From Vibrio gazogenes (lineage in GTDB: Bacteria; Pseudomonadota; Gammaproteobacteria; Enterobacterales; Vibrionaceae): DNA of 64,000 bases. Location of the stretch: positions 310,001-374,000 of the forward strand of contig NZ_CP092587.1 of the NCBI RefSeq assembly GCF_023920225.1, in the 5' to 3' direction. The notes under the pieces were generated by a model. The model searched no databases. It was not told the DNA's origin and saw nothing but the letters and a program-made list of their open reading frames with translations. Positions within the stretch are counted from its first letter, which is position 1, and every line of letters starts with the position of its first letter. The translations under genes and the position numbers were made by a program. Below are positions 63,988 through 64,000 of the stretch, in pieces.

Positions 63988-64000
63988 GGTAATAAAGTAA

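Overview
The window comes from a gammaproteobacterial chromosome, almost certainly a Vibrio or close relative. The argument is gene order and gene content: a crp-prkB-yheU-yheT-TIGR02444-yheS block next to kefG-kefB-yheV-slyD; motX, a part of the sodium-driven polar flagellar motor, between purA and rnr; cobA-cysDN-SLC13-cysC; and a DUF2607/ZrgA zinc-uptake locus. I saw no rRNA, tRNA, CRISPR array, intact insertion sequence, integrase or prophage.

Layout. (1) 1-4591, minus strand: the end of a low-GC surface-polysaccharide cluster (Wzm-type permease, methyltransferase, large HAD-like protein, Wzt-type ATPase with a C-terminal extension), then about 480 bp of AT-rich DNA without a gene. This is the only part that looks horizontally acquired. 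(2) 5069-9806: pabA, an acetylornithine/succinylornithine aminotransferase, astA, a short DUF1338 protein and crp. The astD gene I would expect between astA and the DUF1338 gene is absent. (3) 10091-24324: prkB, yheU, yheT, TIGR02444 and yheS on the minus strand; kefG, kefB, yheV, slyD, isoaspartyl peptidase, purA, motX and rnr on the plus strand. (4) 24335-39082: rlmB, then the S10, spc and alpha ribosomal operons with secY and rpoA. They form three transcription units with recognisable leaders and boundaries. (5) 39189-44000: a secreted DUF2780 protein, an FKBP-type isomerase, an OapA/LysM-type envelope protein, an ElaA-like acetyltransferase and periplasmic cpdB. (6) 44209-50014: sulfate assimilation plus siroheme synthesis. 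(7) 50040-54976: a TIGR03899 protein, then a minus-strand zinc locus (DUF2607, ZrgA, ABC ATPase, FtsX-like permease, DUF3299) preceded by a near-perfect Zur-type palindrome. (8) 55019-63865: msrA, tamA-tamB, ytfP, ppa and fbp.

How the genes work together. The first genes export a polysaccharide through an ABC transporter whose ATPase may read a terminal modification. The cys genes activate sulfate to PAPS, and cobA starts the siroheme needed for sulfite reduction. The zinc locus combines a histidine-rich periplasmic protein with an ABC module, probably switched on under zinc starvation. TamA and TamB link the two membranes of the envelope.

Most of the window is conserved core genome. The parts most worth following up are the zinc locus with its operator and internal hairpin, the polysaccharide cassette with its atypical HAD protein, the missing astD, and a possible 30-residue membrane peptide beside the zinc locus. 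I saw no clearly new defence or mobile system.
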